Of a DNA stretch of 64,000 nt, positions 45,438 to 56,017 are shown piece after piece. Numbering within the stretch: the first letter of the stretch is position 1; each line of letters starts with the position of its first letter. This stretch comes from Rhodococcus rhodnii (lineage in GTDB: Bacteria; Actinomycetota; Actinomycetes; Mycobacteriales; Pseudonocardiaceae), in NCBI GenBank assembly GCA_000720375.1, contig JOAA01000037.1:1-64000 (forward strand). The letters are read 5' to 3'. The notes beneath the pieces were generated by a model. The model was not told where the DNA came from. It saw only the letters and a program-made list of their open reading frames with translations, and did no database searches. The position numbers were made by a program, and so were the translations under genes.

Positions 45438-46291
45438 CGACCGCGTTGGACACCCCGCCCGAGCAGCCCGCCGACCCGCAGCAGCCTGGGTCATCGAAGT
45501 TCACGGTGAAGCTGTCGAACTTCGAGGGGCCGTTCGACCTGTTGCTGCAGTTGATCTCGCAGCACGAGATGGACGTGACCGAGGTGGCGCTGCACCGGGT
45601 GACGGACGACTTCATCGCGTACATCAGGGCGCTGGGTAAGGACTTCGACCTCGACGAGACCACGGAGTTCCTGGTGGTCGCGGCGACACTGCTGGACCTG
45701 AAAGCGGCCCGCCTGCTGCCCGCCGGTGACGTCGAGGACGAAGAAGACCTGGCGCTGCTGGAAGCCCGCGACCTGCTCTTCGCCAGGCTGCTGCAGTACC
45801 GGGCGTACAAGCAGGTGGCGGCGCTGTTCGCGGAGCTCGAAGCGAACGCTTTGCGGCGTTACCCTCGTTCGGTGGCGCTCGAGGAGCGCTACACCTCGCT
45901 GTTGCCCGAAGTGATGCTCGGCGTGTCACCGGAGAAGTTCGCGGAGATCGCAGCGGCGGTGTTCCGGCCGAAGCCACCGCCCACGGTGTCGTTGGCCCAC
46001 GTGCACATGCGCGCGGTCTCGGTCAAGGAGACGGCGGGCATCCTGCGGGTGCGGCTGGCCGAAGCAGGAACCCTGACCTTCGCCGAGCTGGTCGCGGACT
46101 GCGAGCACATCGCCGAAGTGGTCGCCCGGTTCCTCGGCCTGCTCGAGCTGTACCGCGAGGCCGTGGTGTTGTTCGAACAGGACGAGCCACTCAGCGACCT
46201 GCGGGTGAAGTGGACCGGCGGCAGCGTCGAGGAGGCCAAGGCCGCGGCCGAGGCAGCCAAGACCTCCGGCGATGAGGAGGAATACGGGTGA
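45434..46291 (+). CDS. scpA: segregation and condensation protein A
   Basis: A 285-residue kleisin with the SMC-binding N terminus (FTVKLSNFEGPFDLLLQLIS), DDFIAYIRAL, FLVVAATLLDLKAARLLP and a C-terminal winged helix (TFAELVADCEHIAEVVARFL, LELYREAVVLFEQDE). It bridges SMC heads in the condensin complex. The GTG start overlaps the preceding stop. Confidence 0.93.
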   Translation: MTTALDTPPEQPADPQQPGSSKFTVKLSNFEGPFDLLLQLISQHEMDVTEVALHRVTDDFIAYIRALGKDFDLDETTEFLVVAATLLDLKAARLLPAGDVEDEEDLALLEARDLLFARLLQYRAYKQVAALFAELEANALRRYPRSVALEERYTSLLPEVMLGVSPEKFAEIAAAVFRPKPPPTVSLAHVHMRAVSVKETAGILRVRLAEAGTLTFAELVADCEHIAEVVARFLGLLELYREAVVLFEQDEPLSDLRVKWTGGSVEEAKAAAEAAKTSGDEEEYG

Positions 46292-47646
46292 CGACGCCCG
46301 AAAACGGACCTGAAGACCGCCGCGAGGCGGACGCCGAAGCCGAGGCGACCAACGCCCGCATCGCCGCTTTGGTGGCTTCGTTCGATGAACGCAGCAAGAT
46401 GGTGGCGGAGGCCGAGGCCGCCGCGATCAGCGAGCAGTCGGCGGACACTGCCGAAGCGAGCCCTGAAACCGAGGGCTCAGAGTCGGCCGACGCTGCTGAG
46501 GATCTTGAAGCGGAGGGCTCGGATCGGACCGCCACCACCGATGCAGCTGCCGAGGATCTAGCCGGTTCTGCTGAAGCGAGCCCCGAAGCCGAGGGCTCGG
46601 ATCCGGCTGCGGCCGATTCAGCTGCTGGCGACTTGGCATCCGCCCCCGCATCGGCGGATCCCGATGTGGATGCGGCATCTGCCTTGGATGCCGAATCTGA
46701 TGCCGTATCCGCCGCTGACGCAGCCACCGAGGCCGAAGCACCTGCCGAGCCACCCGCCGCCGATGCGGATGCGGCGCCTGCTGCGGACGCAGACCCCGAC
46801 GCCACCTCTGCTGCTGAGTCGCCCGTTGCCGACGCCGGTGACCTGCAGCCAGCCGATGCTGGTGCCGCGGAGGGCGATGCCACCGAGCCAACTGATGCCC
46901 CCAACGTCACTTCAGAGGCAGCCCAGGAAGCGGAAGCCGCCGACCCGGATGCCGAAGCCACCTCGGCTGCGGCCGATGCACCCGCCCTGGATGCCAAGTC
47001 CGCCGCTCTCCCGGCCGACACGGCCGCCACCATCGAAGCCACCGATCCAGCCACCACCGGAGACACCAGCGAAGACACCGCCTTCGCCTCCCGCCTCCCA
47101 GACCTCACCGAAGACGAAGCCCTCCACTCCGCCCTCGAAGCCCTCCTGCTCGTCGTGGACTCCCCGGCCGAAGTCGAAATGCTCGCCGACGCCCTCGACG
47201 AACCGGTAAAGCGCATCCGAGCCGCCCTGAAAACCATGGCCGCCCAGTACACCGAGCAAAACCGCGGCATCGACCTGCGCGACGCGGGTGGCGGCTGGCG
47301 GTTCTACACCCGTGACAAGTACGCGCCGTTCGTCGAGAAGCTCCTGCACGACGGCCAGCGCGCGAAGCTCACCCGCGCCGCACTGGAGTCCCTCGCTGTC
47401 ATCGCCTACCGGCAGCCGGTGACCAGGGCGAGGGTCGCCGCGGTCCGAGGCGTCAACGTCGATGGTGTGATCCGTACCCTGCTTGTGCGTGGTCTGATCG
47501 AGGAGACCGGCACGGACAAGGACACGGGTGGCATCCTTTATCGGACGACCGAGTTGTTCCTGGAGCGGTTGGGGCTGTCCTCGCTGGAGGATCTGCCGCC
47601 CATCGCCCCCCTGTTGCCCGAAGTGGATGCGATCGACGATGTCTGA
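46288..47646 (+). CDS. scpB: segregation and condensation protein B with a long acidic extension
   Basis: The 452-residue protein carries the ScpB double winged-helix domain only from about residue 270 (LHSALEALLLVVDSPAEVEM, YRQPVTRARVAAVRGVNVDG). The preceding 230 residues are an Ala/Asp/Glu/Ser-rich, strongly acidic and certainly disordered tract with repeated EGSD and ADA units. Typical ScpB is 180-250 residues. The stop overlaps the pseudouridine synthase start. Confidence 0.9.
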   Translation: MTTPENGPEDRREADAEAEATNARIAALVASFDERSKMVAEAEAAAISEQSADTAEASPETEGSESADAAEDLEAEGSDRTATTDAAAEDLAGSAEASPEAEGSDPAAADSAAGDLASAPASADPDVDAASALDAESDAVSAADAATEAEAPAEPPAADADAAPAADADPDATSAAESPVADAGDLQPADAGAAEGDATEPTDAPNVTSEAAQEAEAADPDAEATSAAADAPALDAKSAALPADTAATIEATDPATTGDTSEDTAFASRLPDLTEDEALHSALEALLLVVDSPAEVEMLADALDEPVKRIRAALKTMAAQYTEQNRGIDLRDAGGGWRFYTRDKYAPFVEKLLHDGQRAKLTRAALESLAVIAYRQPVTRARVAAVRGVNVDGVIRTLLVRGLIEETGTDKDTGGILYRTTELFLERLGLSSLEDLPPIAPLLPEVDAIDDV

Positions 47647-48388
47647 GAGTCCGGAAGGTGTCCGGCTGCAAAAGGTGCTCTCCAAGGCGGGAGTCGCGAG
47701 CCGGCGCGCGGCCGAGGACCTGATCGCGGAAGGCCGGGTCAGTGTCGACGGCGAGATCGTGCGCGAGTTCGGCCGCCGGGTCGACCCGCGCAACGCCGTG
47801 ATCCATGTGGACGGTGTCCGGGTTGTCCTCAGCGAGGACCTGGTGTACCTGGCGTTCAACAAGCCGCTGGGCGTGCACAGCACCATGACCGACGACCGCG
47901 GTCGGCCGTGTGTCGGCGACTACGTCCACAAGTACGAGCGCAACGCGAACGCGGGGATCTTCCACGTTGGACGCCTCGACGCCGACACCGAAGGCCTGCT
48001 GCTGCTCACCAACGACGGCGACCTCGGCCACCGGTTGACGCACCCGTCGTACGAGGTGCCCAAGACCTACCTGGCCGAAGTACCGGGCCCGATACCCAAG
48101 GAGCTTGGCAAGCAGCTCAAGGAAGGCATCGAACTGGACGACGGGTGGGCGCGCGCGGACGCGTTCCGGCTGGTCGACTCGATGCCGGGCAAGGCGATGG
48201 TCGAGATCATCCTGCACGAGGGGCGTAACCGCATCGTCCGGCGGATGCTGGAGCACGTCGGCCACCCCGTGCAGCGGCTGGTCCGAACGGCGTTCGGCGA
48301 CATCAGGCTCGGCAATCAGCGCCCGGGCACGATGCGAGCGTTGAACCGCAACGAGATCGGCGCGCTCTACTCAGCTGTGGGCCTGTGA
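47639..48388 (+). CDS. rluB: pseudouridine synthase, RsuA/RluB family
   Basis: The 249-residue protein has an S4 domain (VRLQKVLSKAGVASRRAAED), the catalytic Asp in HVGRLDADTEGLLLLTNDG and the C-terminal ILHEGRNRIVRRMLEHVGHP. It modifies rRNA uridine, most likely in 23S rRNA. Its place after scpB matches Rv1711 and many other bacteria. Confidence 0.92.
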   Translation: MSESPEGVRLQKVLSKAGVASRRAAEDLIAEGRVSVDGEIVREFGRRVDPRNAVIHVDGVRVVLSEDLVYLAFNKPLGVHSTMTDDRGRPCVGDYVHKYERNANAGIFHVGRLDADTEGLLLLTNDGDLGHRLTHPSYEVPKTYLAEVPGPIPKELGKQLKEGIELDDGWARADAFRLVDSMPGKAMVEIILHEGRNRIVRRMLEHVGHPVQRLVRTAFGDIRLGNQRPGTMRALNRNEIGALYSAVGL

Positions 48389-49410
48389 ACCGTCCGTACA
48401 CGACCCTCAGCGCGGCGATGTCGGTCGACGGCTACATCGACGACGCGACGGGCGAGCGCCTGATCCTGTCCGGTGACGAGGACTGGGATCGGGTGGACGA
48501 GCTGCGCGCGAGCGTGGACGCGATCATGGTGGGCGCCAACACAATCCGCCGTGACAACCCGCGGCTCGGGGTCCGTTCGGAGAAGCGTCGTGCCGAGCGG
48601 GAAGCGCGCGGGCTGCCCGCTAACCCTTTGCGCGTAACGTTTACCGCGTCCGGATCGCTCGACAAAGATGCCGCGTTCTTCCGTGACGACAACTTCGTCG
48701 TGTACGGCCCACCGGCGGTGCCTCTGTCCGTTGTGGTCGAAGACCTGGCGAGGCGCGGCGTGAAACGGCTGATGGTCGAGGGCGGAAGCGCTGTGCACAC
48801 AGCATTTCTGACGCAGAACCTCGCCGATGAGATCCAGCTCGCGGTCGCTCCGATCTTTGTCGGCGACAGCCGCGCGCCAAGGTTCGTCCAAGATGGACAG
48901 TTCGGGACCGATCGGATGGTGCTGGGCGACATTCGACGAGTCGGCGACGTCACGATGATGCAGTTCTTCCCGGACGCCGACCGGTACTGGTTGCGGGTGT
49001 GTATCGAGGAATCCCGCAAATGCCCGCCGTCGGACACGGCGTATCCGGTCGGGGCGGTGATCGTTGGCGCTGATGGCAAGGAGATTGCTCGGGGTTACTC
49101 GCGGGAGACCGATCCCAAGGCGCACGCCGAAGAAGAAGCCCTGGCCAAGATCCCGGTCAATGACCCGCGTCTGAAGACCGCGACCATCTACAGCTCACTG
49201 GAACCATGTAGCACTCGCATGTCCAGGCCGCGCAGCTGTTCACAGTGGATTGTCGACGCCGGCATCCCGCGGGTGGTGTTCGCGCTGCGTGAGCCGAGCC
49301 GGTTCGTGATCGGTGAGGGCTTCGAGATGCTTGCCGCCGCCGGCGTGACGGTGGTGGAACGACCAGATCTGGCACCAGAAGTCAAGAACGTGAGTGCTTT
49401 GTACCGTTAA
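48385..49410 (+). CDS. RibD-like reductase-deaminase fusion in inverted order
   Basis: The 341-residue protein carries the RibD C-terminal reductase fold first (TTLSAAMSVDGYIDD, AIMVGANTIRRDNPRLGVR, VEGGSAVHTAFL). A cytidine-deaminase-like zinc domain follows (KAHAEEEALAKI with its His-Glu, then SSLEPCSTRMSRPRSCSQWI with two Cys). Bacterial RibD has the opposite order. The zinc ligands look complete, though the second motif is spaced as PCX9C. It may act in riboflavin or a flavin/pteridine-analogue route; no other rib genes are nearby. The last nine codons lie in palindromic repeat copy D. Confidence 0.75.
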   Translation: MNRPYTTLSAAMSVDGYIDDATGERLILSGDEDWDRVDELRASVDAIMVGANTIRRDNPRLGVRSEKRRAEREARGLPANPLRVTFTASGSLDKDAAFFRDDNFVVYGPPAVPLSVVVEDLARRGVKRLMVEGGSAVHTAFLTQNLADEIQLAVAPIFVGDSRAPRFVQDGQFGTDRMVLGDIRRVGDVTMMQFFPDADRYWLRVCIEESRKCPPSDTAYPVGAVIVGADGKEIARGYSRETDPKAHAEEEALAKIPVNDPRLKTATIYSSLEPCSTRMSRPRSCSQWIVDAGIPRVVFALREPSRFVIGEGFEMLAAAGVTVVERPDLAPEVKNVSALYR

Positions 49411-49432
49411 GACTGCACGAACTACTCAGCGC
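49387..49432. repeat. 46-bp palindromic repeat, copy D (degenerate)
   Basis: It aligns without gaps to copies B and C, sharing CGTGAGTG, TTTG, ACGAAC and ACTCA at the same offsets. The hairpin is decayed. Its left part encodes the C terminus and stop of the reductase-deaminase gene. Confidence 0.55.
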
Positions 49433-49475
49433 ACGTGAGCTGGGATTTTCTCGCGTTACTCCATTCGGGTAACAG

Positions 49476-49515
49476 GTTGGTCTAGACCCTTGATCTTCAC
49501 GTGGTCTGGACCACA
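49476..49515. promoter_or_regulatory. two DasR-type (dre) operator sites
   Basis: GTTGGTCTAGACCCT (49476-49490) and CGTGGTCTGGACCACA (49500-49515) are near-palindromes matching the dre consensus (close to ACTGGTCTAGACCAGT). They control chitinase and N-acetylglucosamine genes in streptomycetes. They lie 43-82 bases before the chitinase start, so GlcNAc-responsive repression by a DasR homologue is expected. Confidence 0.8.
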
Positions 49516-49557
49516 TCGTTGCTTGCATCGCTCCGCCCCTGCCGTTTGAGGAGACTG

Positions 49558-51156
<1,599 letters not shown>

Positions 51157-51163
51157 AAGGACA

Positions 51164-51208
51164 TTGCGGCCCCGGGAGCTGCCTGCCAACAAGCCTCCGG
51201 GGCCGCAA
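51164..51208 (+). terminator. chitinase terminator hairpin
   Basis: A 12-bp perfect stem (51164-51175 with 51197-51208) around a 21-base loop follows the chitinase stop by 7 bases. There is no U-tract, as is common in actinobacteria. Confidence 0.75.
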
Positions 51209-51279
51209 ACCCAACCCAAACTCCGCTTGCTGCTGCGATCGCAGTCCATCCTGAGCTCCTGCTCGATTTGCCCGAGCTC

Positions 51280-51495
51280 ATGGCGCCAGAACAGTACAAC
51301 GTAGTGGCGTTATTGATGTTCTTCGCCGCGCAGGTTTCGACGCATCAACCTGGCAACGACGCGTTGCGAGCGCTACGTGATGCTGTCACGGCGCGCCACA
51401 GCCATATAGACGTCAACAATCAGCGGATACTGTTGATCCTCCTCGGGAGGATGCTCCACATCTCGCGGACACCGCCGGACATCAAGAGTTCGTAG
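51280..51495 (+). CDS. possible small hypothetical protein
   Basis: An ATG-started frame of 71 codons (YNVVALLMFFAAQVST, VNNQRILLILLGRMLHI) sits between the chitinase terminator and the SARP gene. It is less GC-rich than its neighbours, has no clear ribosome-binding site and has no recognisable domain. The stop is 1 base from the convergent SARP stop. It may be noise or a decayed gene. Confidence 0.25.
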   Translation: MAPEQYNVVALLMFFAAQVSTHQPGNDALRALRDAVTARHSHIDVNNQRILLILLGRMLHISRTPPDIKSS

Positions 51496-51496
51496 G

Positions 51497-54235
51497 TCAC
51501 TGGGTGTCCAGGAGTTTGCGAAGGCCATCGGCCTCGGGAACGCCCAACTCCTGGTACAGAACAAAAGCCTTACGCCACTGTGCTTGCGCCGCGTCCTCGT
51601 CACCAAGGTCGTGATGGGCCTGCCCGAGTCCGTTGTACGCCCGGGCAAGCTCCGAACGCCGCCCGGTCTCCTCGCTGAGCCGCATAGCCTCCTGGTGCAA
51701 AGCCAAAGCCTCAGCCGGATCCGAAGCACCCCGAGCCGCCTCACCCAGACTGTTCAACACCTCGATCTCGAACGTCCGGTTCGACCACTTCCGCGCGATC
51801 TCCAGCGCCTGTGTCAGGTACTCGCGTGCTTCCTCATACCGCTCGAGCTGCGTGAACGTCTGCCCGAGATTGTCCAGCGCATGCCCTTGCAGATAAGGAG
51901 TTTCCTCGTTCCGGGCGATCTCCAGCGCCCGCTTGTAATGGTGGATCGCCGCCTCGTGATCGCCCAACCCGGCCAGCTCGATGCCGAGATTGTCCAAAGC
52001 GAACACTTCGAGAACCCCGGTTCCGGTCTCCCGGCCGATCTCCGCGGCCTGACGGTAGTAGGACATCGCCTCCTGCCGACGGCTGAACCACGAATGAGTC
52101 ACGCCAATGCTGTTCAGCGCATAGCCTTCCAGTTTCCGTGCACCGGTTTCACGGAAGATCTTCAGCGCTTGTTCATGGTGCTCAACGGCTTCCGCGTAAC
52201 GCCCGAGCCGCTCAAGGCACATTCCCAAGTTGCACAACGCTTGCCCTTCAAGCACGCGCTCCCCGGACGCGCGAGCCGCTGAAACAGCGCGGGTGTGCAA
52301 TGTCAGAGCTTCGTCGTGATGGCCGCGGATGTACAGGAACCGCCAGAGGATCGCCGACAACAGCGACGTGAACCTGCCGTCCCGCACGGCCAACAGGTTC
52401 GTCCGCTCCGACTCCAGCCATTCGGCGGCTTCCTCATAGCTGGTCAACGTCGGAATCGGGGTGTGCGATGGCGATACGGTCGCCCGCCGGTGTCGTTCCT
52501 GCGGCGCGATCAGGTCCATCGCCACCGACGCGGCGTGCAGGTAGTAGTCGTACAGCTGGCCCAACGCGGACGTGTCCTTCGCCAGTTGCGCCGCATACGC
52601 CCTGAGCAGGTCGTGCATCCGGTACCGGCCGGGGCTTGGCTGCTGCAACAGATGAACGTCCAGCAGGCCTTCCAGCAACCGATCCGCCTCCGGCAGCGAG
52701 ATGTCGCCGAGTGCCGCGGCCGCGTGCACGTCGAAGTCGGAACCGGGAATCAGCCCGAGTAACCGGAACATCCGTTGGTGCTGCGAGTCAAGATGCTCGT
52801 ACGACAGGCTGAACGCGGCCGCCACGCTACGGTCCTCGGCGTGCAACTCGGCCAGTTGTCGTTGATCCCGCAGCCGGCCGGCCAAGTGCGCGACCATCCA
52901 ACGAGACCGGTGCCGTAATCGGGCGGCCGCGAGCCGGATCGCCAGTGGAAGATATCCGCACAACCGCAGGACCTCTTCCACCGCGCCCGGTTCGGCGATT
53001 TGCCGCTCAGCGCCGATGATCCGGCCGAAGAGTTCCGCCGCGTCACGTGGTGGCAGTACGTCCAGCGACAACACTCGTGCGTCGTCCAGGCCTGCCAGCC
53101 GCTGCCTGCTGGTGATCAACACCAGGCATTCCGACGTTCCCGGCAGCAGCGGCCGGACTTGCGCCGTGTCGGCAACGTTGTCCAGCACGATCAGCATTCG
53201 ACGTCCGGCCAGGCGCGATCGCCATAACGCCGCTCGTTCGTCGACGTCGTCCGGAATCGCGGAGACGCCGATCGCCCGCAGCACTTTGTCGAGCGCTGCG
53301 GCGGGGGAGAGCGGCGCGCTGCCGGGCGTGTACGCGTGCAGGTCGAGAAACAGCTGACCGTCCGGGTACTGCGGCGCGAGTTGATGCGCGAGCCGTACCG
53401 CCAACGCTGTTTTGCCGATGCCCGCCATGCCGTCGATCGCCGTGACACCGTCAGCATTCGTCAGCAGATAACGCAGTTCCGTGGTTCTGCCGGTGAACTG
53501 GCTGACGTCCCTCGGCAAGTCGAAGCGAGCCGCGGGCGTCGCGCTGTTGGTGAGGATCTGCTGGCGGATCTCGGTCAGCTCCGGGCTCGGGTCGATGCCC
53601 AGTTGCGCGGCCAACGCGCGGCGGGTTTCGTCGTACACCGCGAGCGCGCCGGACTGCCTGCCCGATTGATGCAGCGCCACCATGAGTTGGCCGGCCAGCC
53701 GTTCGTCCAATGGGAACTCCGCGGCCCGTGCGGTCAGCTGGGGGATCCGGTCGACGCTCAGTTCCAGATCGTTGCGGTCCAGTTCGGCCGCGAGACGTTC
53801 CCGGTTGAGGGTTTCCCGCACGTCCGCGAGCCACGGCGTGTCCAGGCCGGCGAACGGTTCGCCACGCCACAAAGCCAATGCTTGGTCGAACAACCGCACG
53901 TCACCGGTGTCCCGTGCTTCGCCGACCATCCGGCGGAAGCGGTGCAGGTCCACCAGATCGGGATCCACGCTCAGCACGTAACCGCCGGACCGGCGCACGA
54001 TGTCCACGTCCGGCAGGATCTGCCGCAGCCGGGAAAGGTAGCTGTAGAGCGAGTCTCGCGCCCTGGTCGGCGGGCGTTCGCCCCACACCCGGTCGAGGAG
54101 TTGGTCGACCTGGACCACGTGGTCGGCCTCGACGAGTAACGTGACCAACACGCATCGTTGCCTGGCATGCCCGAGTTCGATCGGCTGACCGCCCTGCCGC
54201 GCCTCGATCTCACCGAGAAGCCTGAACTCCACCAC
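51497..54235 (-). CDS. AfsR/SARP-family regulator with NB-ARC and TPR domains
   Basis: The 912-residue protein has an N-terminal OmpR-like winged helix (VEFRLLGEIEARQGGQPIEL, SLYSYLSRLRQILPD), a bacterial transcriptional activation domain (to about residue 245), an NB-ARC ATPase with Walker A AIDGMAGIGKTALAVRL and LIVLDNV, and about eight C-terminal TPRs (GQALCNLGMCLERLGRYAEA type). Such proteins activate secondary-metabolite or secreted-enzyme genes. The divergent FAD oxidoreductase gene is a neighbour. It is complete with a GTG start. Confidence 0.9.
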   Translation of the reverse strand: MVEFRLLGEIEARQGGQPIELGHARQRCVLVTLLVEADHVVQVDQLLDRVWGERPPTRARDSLYSYLSRLRQILPDVDIVRRSGGYVLSVDPDLVDLHRFRRMVGEARDTGDVRLFDQALALWRGEPFAGLDTPWLADVRETLNRERLAAELDRNDLELSVDRIPQLTARAAEFPLDERLAGQLMVALHQSGRQSGALAVYDETRRALAAQLGIDPSPELTEIRQQILTNSATPAARFDLPRDVSQFTGRTTELRYLLTNADGVTAIDGMAGIGKTALAVRLAHQLAPQYPDGQLFLDLHAYTPGSAPLSPAAALDKVLRAIGVSAIPDDVDERAALWRSRLAGRRMLIVLDNVADTAQVRPLLPGTSECLVLITSRQRLAGLDDARVLSLDVLPPRDAAELFGRIIGAERQIAEPGAVEEVLRLCGYLPLAIRLAAARLRHRSRWMVAHLAGRLRDQRQLAELHAEDRSVAAAFSLSYEHLDSQHQRMFRLLGLIPGSDFDVHAAAALGDISLPEADRLLEGLLDVHLLQQPSPGRYRMHDLLRAYAAQLAKDTSALGQLYDYYLHAASVAMDLIAPQERHRRATVSPSHTPIPTLTSYEEAAEWLESERTNLLAVRDGRFTSLLSAILWRFLYIRGHHDEALTLHTRAVSAARASGERVLEGQALCNLGMCLERLGRYAEAVEHHEQALKIFRETGARKLEGYALNSIGVTHSWFSRRQEAMSYYRQAAEIGRETGTGVLEVFALDNLGIELAGLGDHEAAIHHYKRALEIARNEETPYLQGHALDNLGQTFTQLERYEEAREYLTQALEIARKWSNRTFEIEVLNSLGEAARGASDPAEALALHQEAMRLSEETGRRSELARAYNGLGQAHHDLGDEDAAQAQWRKAFVLYQELGVPEADGLRKLLDTQ

Positions 54236-54358
54236 GCGTCTGGTCGCCTATTCAAGGTCTGTTCAAGGTTTCTCCATGATGGCATGGACAGCCGCGCGGC
54301 ACTGGGGAATTGGACGTGCGAGTGGCCTGCCGGCGTGGGGTGCGGTTAGCTGGTCGGC

Positions 54359-55447
54359 ATGCGGGTGATCGTGGTCGGTGGCGGCATTGTCGGTGCTGTG
54401 GCGGCGTATCGGCTGGCTGCCGAGGGTGCGGAGGTCCTGGTCGTGGACGCGGGACACGACGGCCAGGCGACGGCGGCGGGCGCGGGCATCGTGTGGCCGT
54501 GGCCGATCGGCGAGCCTTCGCTGGGCACCGCGGACTTCTGGTGGGCCGCGGCGGCGCAGTACCCGATTCTGTTGAACCAATTGGCCTCCGACGGCGAACC
54601 GGAGCCGGGTTACGCGCGGGTCGGCGGAATCACCATCACCGACGACGAGAGCGGCCTGCCCGAGGCGGCCACGATGATCCGTGCCATCCAGCAACGCGAT
54701 TCGTCCGTCGGCGAGTTCGAAGTCCTGCCCACCGGGGAACCCGCACGGCGGTTTCCCGTTCTGCGCCAAGATCTTGCTGGTCTGTACGTCAGCGGGGTCG
54801 GGCGCGTCGACGGTCGTGTGATGCGGGATTCGTTGCTACGCGCGGCCGAACGGCGTGGCGCGCGCCAAATCCGTGGCGAGGCCAAGCTTGTGCGGGCACT
54901 GTCCCGGGTGACCGGAGTCGAGATCGGCGGTGAGGTGATCGGCGCGCACGCTGTCGTTGTGGCAGCGGGTGCTTGGACGGCCACGCTGTGTCAGGACATC
55001 GGCGTCGAGGTCGCCGTCGAGCCGCAGCGCGGCCAGATCGCGCACCTGCATCTGTCCGGAGTGGACACGTCGGACTGGCCGGTGATCCGCTCGATGAGCG
55101 ATCACTACCTGCTGGCGTTCCCTGGCGGGAAGGTCGTGGTCGGGGCGACGCGGGAGACCGGATCAGGGTTCGGCTTCCGGCAGACCGCCGGCGGCGTGCA
55201 CAAGATCCTGTCCGACGCGCTCGGTGTGGCGCCGGGACTCGCCGACGCCACGATCGAGGAGATCCGGATCGGCTTCCGGCCATTGAGCACCAGCGGCCGT
55301 CCGGAGATCTCGTCACCGGCCGACGGCCTGGTCATCGCCACCGGGCTGGGGCCGAGCGGGCTCACTTTGGCTCCGTTGACCGGGACCATCGCCGCTGAAC
55401 TAGCGCTTGGTCGTCAGAGTTCCTTGGCCAGCAGCGAGACCAGGTAG
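54359..55447 (+). CDS. FAD-dependent amino acid oxidase-type oxidoreductase
   Basis: The 362-residue protein has the N-terminal dinucleotide motif VIVVGGGIVGAVAAYRLA, ATAAGAGIVWPW and a C-terminal GLVIATGLGPSGLTLAPLTG typical of the DAO family (D-amino acid oxidase, glycine oxidase, D-amino acid dehydrogenase small subunit). The substrate is unknown. ATG 54359 lies about 120 bases from the divergent SARP gene. The 3' end overlaps the acetyltransferase gene on the other strand by 34 bases. Confidence 0.82.
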   Translation: MRVIVVGGGIVGAVAAYRLAAEGAEVLVVDAGHDGQATAAGAGIVWPWPIGEPSLGTADFWWAAAAQYPILLNQLASDGEPEPGYARVGGITITDDESGLPEAATMIRAIQQRDSSVGEFEVLPTGEPARRFPVLRQDLAGLYVSGVGRVDGRVMRDSLLRAAERRGARQIRGEAKLVRALSRVTGVEIGGEVIGAHAVVVAAGAWTATLCQDIGVEVAVEPQRGQIAHLHLSGVDTSDWPVIRSMSDHYLLAFPGGKVVVGATRETGSGFGFRQTAGGVHKILSDALGVAPGLADATIEEIRIGFRPLSTSGRPEISSPADGLVIATGLGPSGLTLAPLTGTIAAELALGRQSSLASSETR

Positions 55448-55899
55448 GTCCCGCCCTTCGTGCGCTGCTGGCCGACCTCGACGAACCCGATCCGCTTGTG
55501 GAACCGCAGGCTGCCGGGGTTCGGCGGCTCCAGGTTGACCTCACACAGCACGCGTGGAGCATCGTGCTCCTTGGCGTACTCGCTGACGATGTCGTAGAGC
55601 TGCACGCCGATGCCGCGATTGCGTGCCTCTTCGGCGACCACAATCCGGTCGACGTAGATGAACCGGTCGTAACGCTCGCTGAAGAACCGGTAGTTCTCGC
55701 TGGCGTAGTCGACGCCCGGCGGCAGCGTGAGCACGAAGCCGAGCACGGTTTCGCCGTCCGTGAGCGCCACGGTCAGCTCGGACATCTCGATCAACGCGGC
55801 GAGTTCGGCCTCAGTGGCCTCGTTCACATTGGGCACCGCGGCGTTGTTCATCGCCAGGATCATTCCGGCGTCGGTCGGCTTCAGCAGCACGCTTTCCAT
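55414..55899 (-). CDS. GNAT family N-acetyltransferase
   Basis: The 161-residue acetyltransferase has the acetyl-CoA motif VDRIVVAEEARNRGIGVQLY and a C-terminal FHKRIGFVEVGQQRTKGG. ATG 55899 was chosen because a longer frame upstream runs through the cmk promoter region without domain similarity. It is convergent with the FAD oxidoreductase. The substrate is not predictable. Confidence 0.85.
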   Translation of the reverse strand: MESVLLKPTDAGMILAMNNAAVPNVNEATEAELAALIEMSELTVALTDGETVLGFVLTLPPGVDYASENYRFFSERYDRFIYVDRIVVAEEARNRGIGVQLYDIVSEYAKEHDAPRVLCEVNLEPPNPGSLRFHKRIGFVEVGQQRTKGGTYLVSLLAKEL

Positions 55900-56017
55900 G
55901 GCGCGATCTTGGCACACAGGGCGGTTGCAAACGTTTGCAGGCGTCCTGACCGGCTCGCGCTCACGGCGGCCAGGCAGAATAGACGATTGGAACGGTTTTC
56001 GAGGAAAGGGCGACGGG

